A stretch of 64,000 nucleotides of DNA from Utricularia gibba (lineage: Eukaryota > Streptophyta > Magnoliopsida > Lamiales > Lentibulariaceae), in contig CM007991.1 of the NCBI GenBank assembly GCA_002189035.1, forward strand, positions 4,402,001 to 4,466,000. Reading direction: 5' to 3'. Below are positions 61,200 to 64,000 of this stretch, piece by piece. The number at the start of each line of letters is the position of its first letter. Within the stretch, counting starts at the first letter, position 1. The position numbers and the translations under genes were made by a program. The notes below the pieces were generated by a model that saw only the letters and a program-made list of their open reading frames with translations, was not told the DNA's origin and ran no database searches.

Positions 61200-62698
61200 T
61201 GTTAGTTTTCTCGTAGACATTGCATATAAAAAAAGCAGCATAATTTAAAAGTTTTTGAGAAATTTCAAATGTAGATTTTGAAATACGGTATACGTCAAAT
61301 AAAGAGACATTACGAATGCCTTTCAGTGGACTCCGTTGTTCACCAACCGCCAATAGTAGATGGCCTCTATGGTATTCACACGTGAAGCAATTCGTCGATA
61401 ATCTTTTCAAGGCTACAGAATGATGATCGATCTCCTCAAGCGTTAGTAGAGAAAGACACCCCTTACAAATAAATCTCAGAGAGAAAGAAGATATGGAAAT
61501 AGTTTCGGATCGAATCTTTCTTATTATCTTATATATATATTTGGTAACATATCTAATCAAATATCCATAAGGATCTTATCTTGTGGAGATATAGCTCCAA
61601 ATCTTATCTATATCATATGTTTTATTTTGTATTTAATCAATATTAATCTCAAAATAACTCTTTATTTAATTTATCTACTTTACGATCTACATCTCATGTA
61701 ATTGTGTCATTTTATTTTATATCAATTAGTGAATTCACTATTATGTGTGATCCTATAGACTTGTTCAATTAAGGACATAATAATGGATTTATTAATTAAC
61801 TTGTAATTAACTAAATACATAATTATTGATCATGAGTGATGTCTAACAACATATCATGATCCATAAGATGTAAGAATAATCAGATAAACCGACTAAGCCT
61901 TTTCATGATCAGCCACCATGCAATGAACAACTTTCATCATACTTATATCTCATTCGATATCAAAACATGGGTGTGTGTCTTTCTGATGTATCGAACTTGT
62001 AATTACATTTAAGCACTAATATTTAATGGCCTATTCAAACCCTTCAGATGTCATTACCCTGAGCCAAGGACTAATTGTTAGGCTTTGATGTAATTACTTG
62101 AGATAAGATCTCATAACTAACATGAGTGATGAATTTTTTATTGATCAATCAACTATCTCCAACCTTAAGTAGTCACATCCATTCTCATCCATACTAGGCA
62201 AGCCATGGTTAGACTCCCATTAGTAATGAGTGAAAATGCAAGCTTAAGATCACGATAACTTTGTTGATCTCAAATCTAAGCTTACTTATACGGCTGTCAT
62301 ATTCGAGATCTTGCTACTGACATTTGGTTAGCTTCTCATAGTAGCATCTCGAAGACGAGTCATTTAATGAATCGATTCTCTAATCGACACCACACATAGG
62401 TTCTAGTAATCTCATTACATCAATTATGAGAACCATTGCGTAAACAATTTAGGGAACTCAATGTATGCTAGCTTACCCGTATTTGTGATATACTCATTTC
62501 ACAAATACTCTAGTCAGAGAATTTGTAACATGAACATAAATGCTTGAATTTCATATTATGGTCTTATCATAATTTCTAAAGCATATAGATTAAATAGACG
62601 ATTTTATTAGGGATATAAATTTGATCACAATTCAAAGTAACTATTAAAAGATAAGATTTTCCAGTAATTTGATTGTCTCTAGAACACATACACCAATA
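61200..62698 (-). mobile_element. LTR-like repeat family C, copy 2 (solo LTR inside hAT)
   Basis: Inverted relative of the copy at 26157, 1499 bp, with perfect duplication TACTC at 61195-61199 and 62699-62703. The terminal TG has mutated to TA. Its internal segments, for example the complement of GGCGGTTGGTGAACAACGGA, match copy 1. Confidence 0.82.
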
Positions 62699-63079
62699 TA
62701 CTCAACACACATATCATGAATATTCTAACTAATTTGAGCTTTAGTGTGAGGATGATCCCATTGTTGGAAAGCTATTATCCTTTTGTTGAGCATCCGCTTC
62801 TCATCGATCCCACACTGTAATATAACATCACACTTTAGAGCAAATCGACATTTAATTGAAGTAAAATGCGAAATCAACTCAAACTTAAAAATATGAAATT
62901 GATCAGGAGTAATGTTGGGACTTTTCTTTCTAGAGATAGATACAAAGTTAGGTTGTAAGAAACACAAATAAAATAAGCAAATGCATCACTTCAACAAGAG
63001 AAAAAAGTAGTTCCTTTGAAATTCTCCGATGAACCATACAAACATGCATTTTTTTAAGATCTAAAACATATCTTCCAAC

Positions 63080-63133
63080 AAGAGTTTTCCATTCAATAAG
63101 AGTTTTCCATTCAATAAGAGTTTTCCATTCAAT
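63080..63133 (-). repeat. 18-bp tandem repeat x3 in the hAT pseudogene
   Basis: Three exact units of AAGAGTTTTCCATTCAAT. On the minus strand they encode repeats of IEWKTL. Confidence 0.9.
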
Positions 63134-63745
63134 AGTAAACATGTTTGCTCACCACTTGAATCACACCTATCATTATGTTTTTCTCTAGCATGCTTCAAAA
63201 AGTACTAGTACCTCTATTTTTTTCTATTTATAAACCTTTCTACAATGATTATGAATAGTATATTCCATTTCAGCATTACATATATAATGATCTTTCTAGT
63301 AAATATTACCAACAACCTCTTATCTTAACCGTTTTCTAGAAACATGCAACTCACCAGCCATAGAATCAATATTCTCATTTTTTAAAATATTTATAGAATC
63401 AATAATATTTTCTAAATCAATAGGAGACCCTTCAGATGTATTCGAAGTCATTATTCTAAAGAAAGAAAATAAAATAGAAGAATCCTAACAATGAAAATCT
63501 AGTGATATCATGAAACTAAAATGATGGGTAAAAACCAAATGTCGGTTGACAAAACAAAACTCGATTTCATAGCACTGAACTTTGAGTTGAAGGAAGTCAC
63601 TTGAAGCATTGCAAGAAGAACGTTGAAAGTCATAGAGGAGAAGAGAATGCCGAGGGTTTGTGGAACATGAATGTTAACTAATAAATGTGGGTAAATATAG
63701 GCTTATGCATTATAATTATATTAAAAACTTTTGGCCCATTGATAT

Positions 63746-64000
63746 TGTTGCGTGTAGTTTCCTCAACAAATTTTAAATATTTAAAACATAAAACACCAAA
63801 TAGCGTAATACGGGTATCGATCTCAGGGAGTTGTTTTTCGTGAAAAGTGTTTTGTAAGCAACTTCTACAAAATATCACGGTTTTGTAAAAGGGGGTTTGT
63901 GGAATGCAGAAAGAAAAGTTACAACCTAAGTGATGGGTCTTGACTATGGTACGCAGTTCTTGGGAATAAGATTCCATTTCCTTCCTTTGTCTGTCCTTGC
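63746..64000 (-). mobile_element. LTR-like repeat family A, copy 3, cut by the window edge
   Basis: The left end starts TGTTGCGTGTAGTTTCC, as at the matching end of copies 1 and 2, after flank GATAT (63741-63745). It continues with family A sequence to the end of the window. Confidence 0.8.

Larger units (their letters stand above)
59851..63451 (-). pseudogene. hAT-family transposase, decayed and split by an LTR insertion
   Basis: Reading leftward: start MTSNTSEGSPIDLENIID at 63451; KRIIAFQQWDHPHTKAQIS at about 62750; NIHDMCVEYGI then, after the inserted LTR at 61200-62698, NDSTNTNTIKTLK and HNRCVRHVLYL (about 61090-61190); finally the C-terminal dimerisation block WKVNSTNYPILALIAKDI and SIIASKSAFIAAGG (about 59960-60100) and an acidic tail. 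This is the RICESLEEPER/Ac-type order. A second, diverged copy of the HNRC block lies at about 60600-60780. Stops and frameshifts are common, so no active protein is made. Confidence 0.8.

Noticed and set aside
63080-63133. Possible CRISPR-like array
   Set aside because: Three direct tandem units without spacers, inside a hAT pseudogene in a plant genome.

Overview
This is plant nuclear DNA. The genes have spliceosomal introns with T-rich acceptors. The families are plant-specific: SBP-box factor with a miR156 site, MAP65, REF/SRPP, and an F-box/MYND protein. The intergenic space is filled by Copia, PIF/Harbinger and hAT transposons and by LTR-like repeats with exact target-site duplications (TSDs). 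The codon usage and AT-rich spacers look like a non-grass angiosperm; I cannot name the species.

Gene islands. (1) 1034-4581 (+): an 8-exon NT-C2 domain gene with two apparent one-base deletions in homopolymers. (2) 34357-41519: an ARM-repeat protein (-), an 11-exon MAP65 gene (+), a single-exon NF-YC13/Dpb3-like histone-fold gene (-), and a REF/SRPP lipid-droplet protein (+). The last two share a divergent promoter of about 280 bp. (3) 44417-45673 (-): F-box/MYND protein. (4) 50969-53149 (+): three-zinc-finger RanBP2-type protein, tail-to-tail with (5) an SBP-box (SPL) factor at 53891-55186 (-) carrying a miR156 target site. The REF/SRPP, MYND and RanBP2 genes match the Arabidopsis neighbours At1g67360, At1g67340 and At1g67325, so this part is conserved microsynteny.

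Transposon deserts. 8.2-23.2 kb is a nested stack. A decayed Copia element is split inside its reverse transcriptase by a 10.3-kb PIF/Harbinger element (TTA TSD). That element holds a Myb/SANT ORF1 and a DDE transposase in convergent orientation. It was itself invaded by two LTR-like repeats of family A (TSDs ATTGG and AGAAG) and one hAT-like element (8-bp TSD with one mismatch). 59.9-63.5 kb is a decayed hAT transposase split by a family C solo LTR (TSD TACTC). Families A, B and C together give about nine copies of 1.2-1.5 kb LTR-like units, all without internal domains. Family B copies carry a hairpin about 128 nt from the 3' end; it shows a compensatory base change, and its position is constant in four of five copies.

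The coding genes are ordinary housekeeping and developmental plant genes. The most unusual material is the nested mobile DNA and the structured LTR hairpin. No rRNA, tRNA or CRISPR array was seen. Exon borders were set by reading frame, GT-AG sites and remembered family sequences; no alignment was run.
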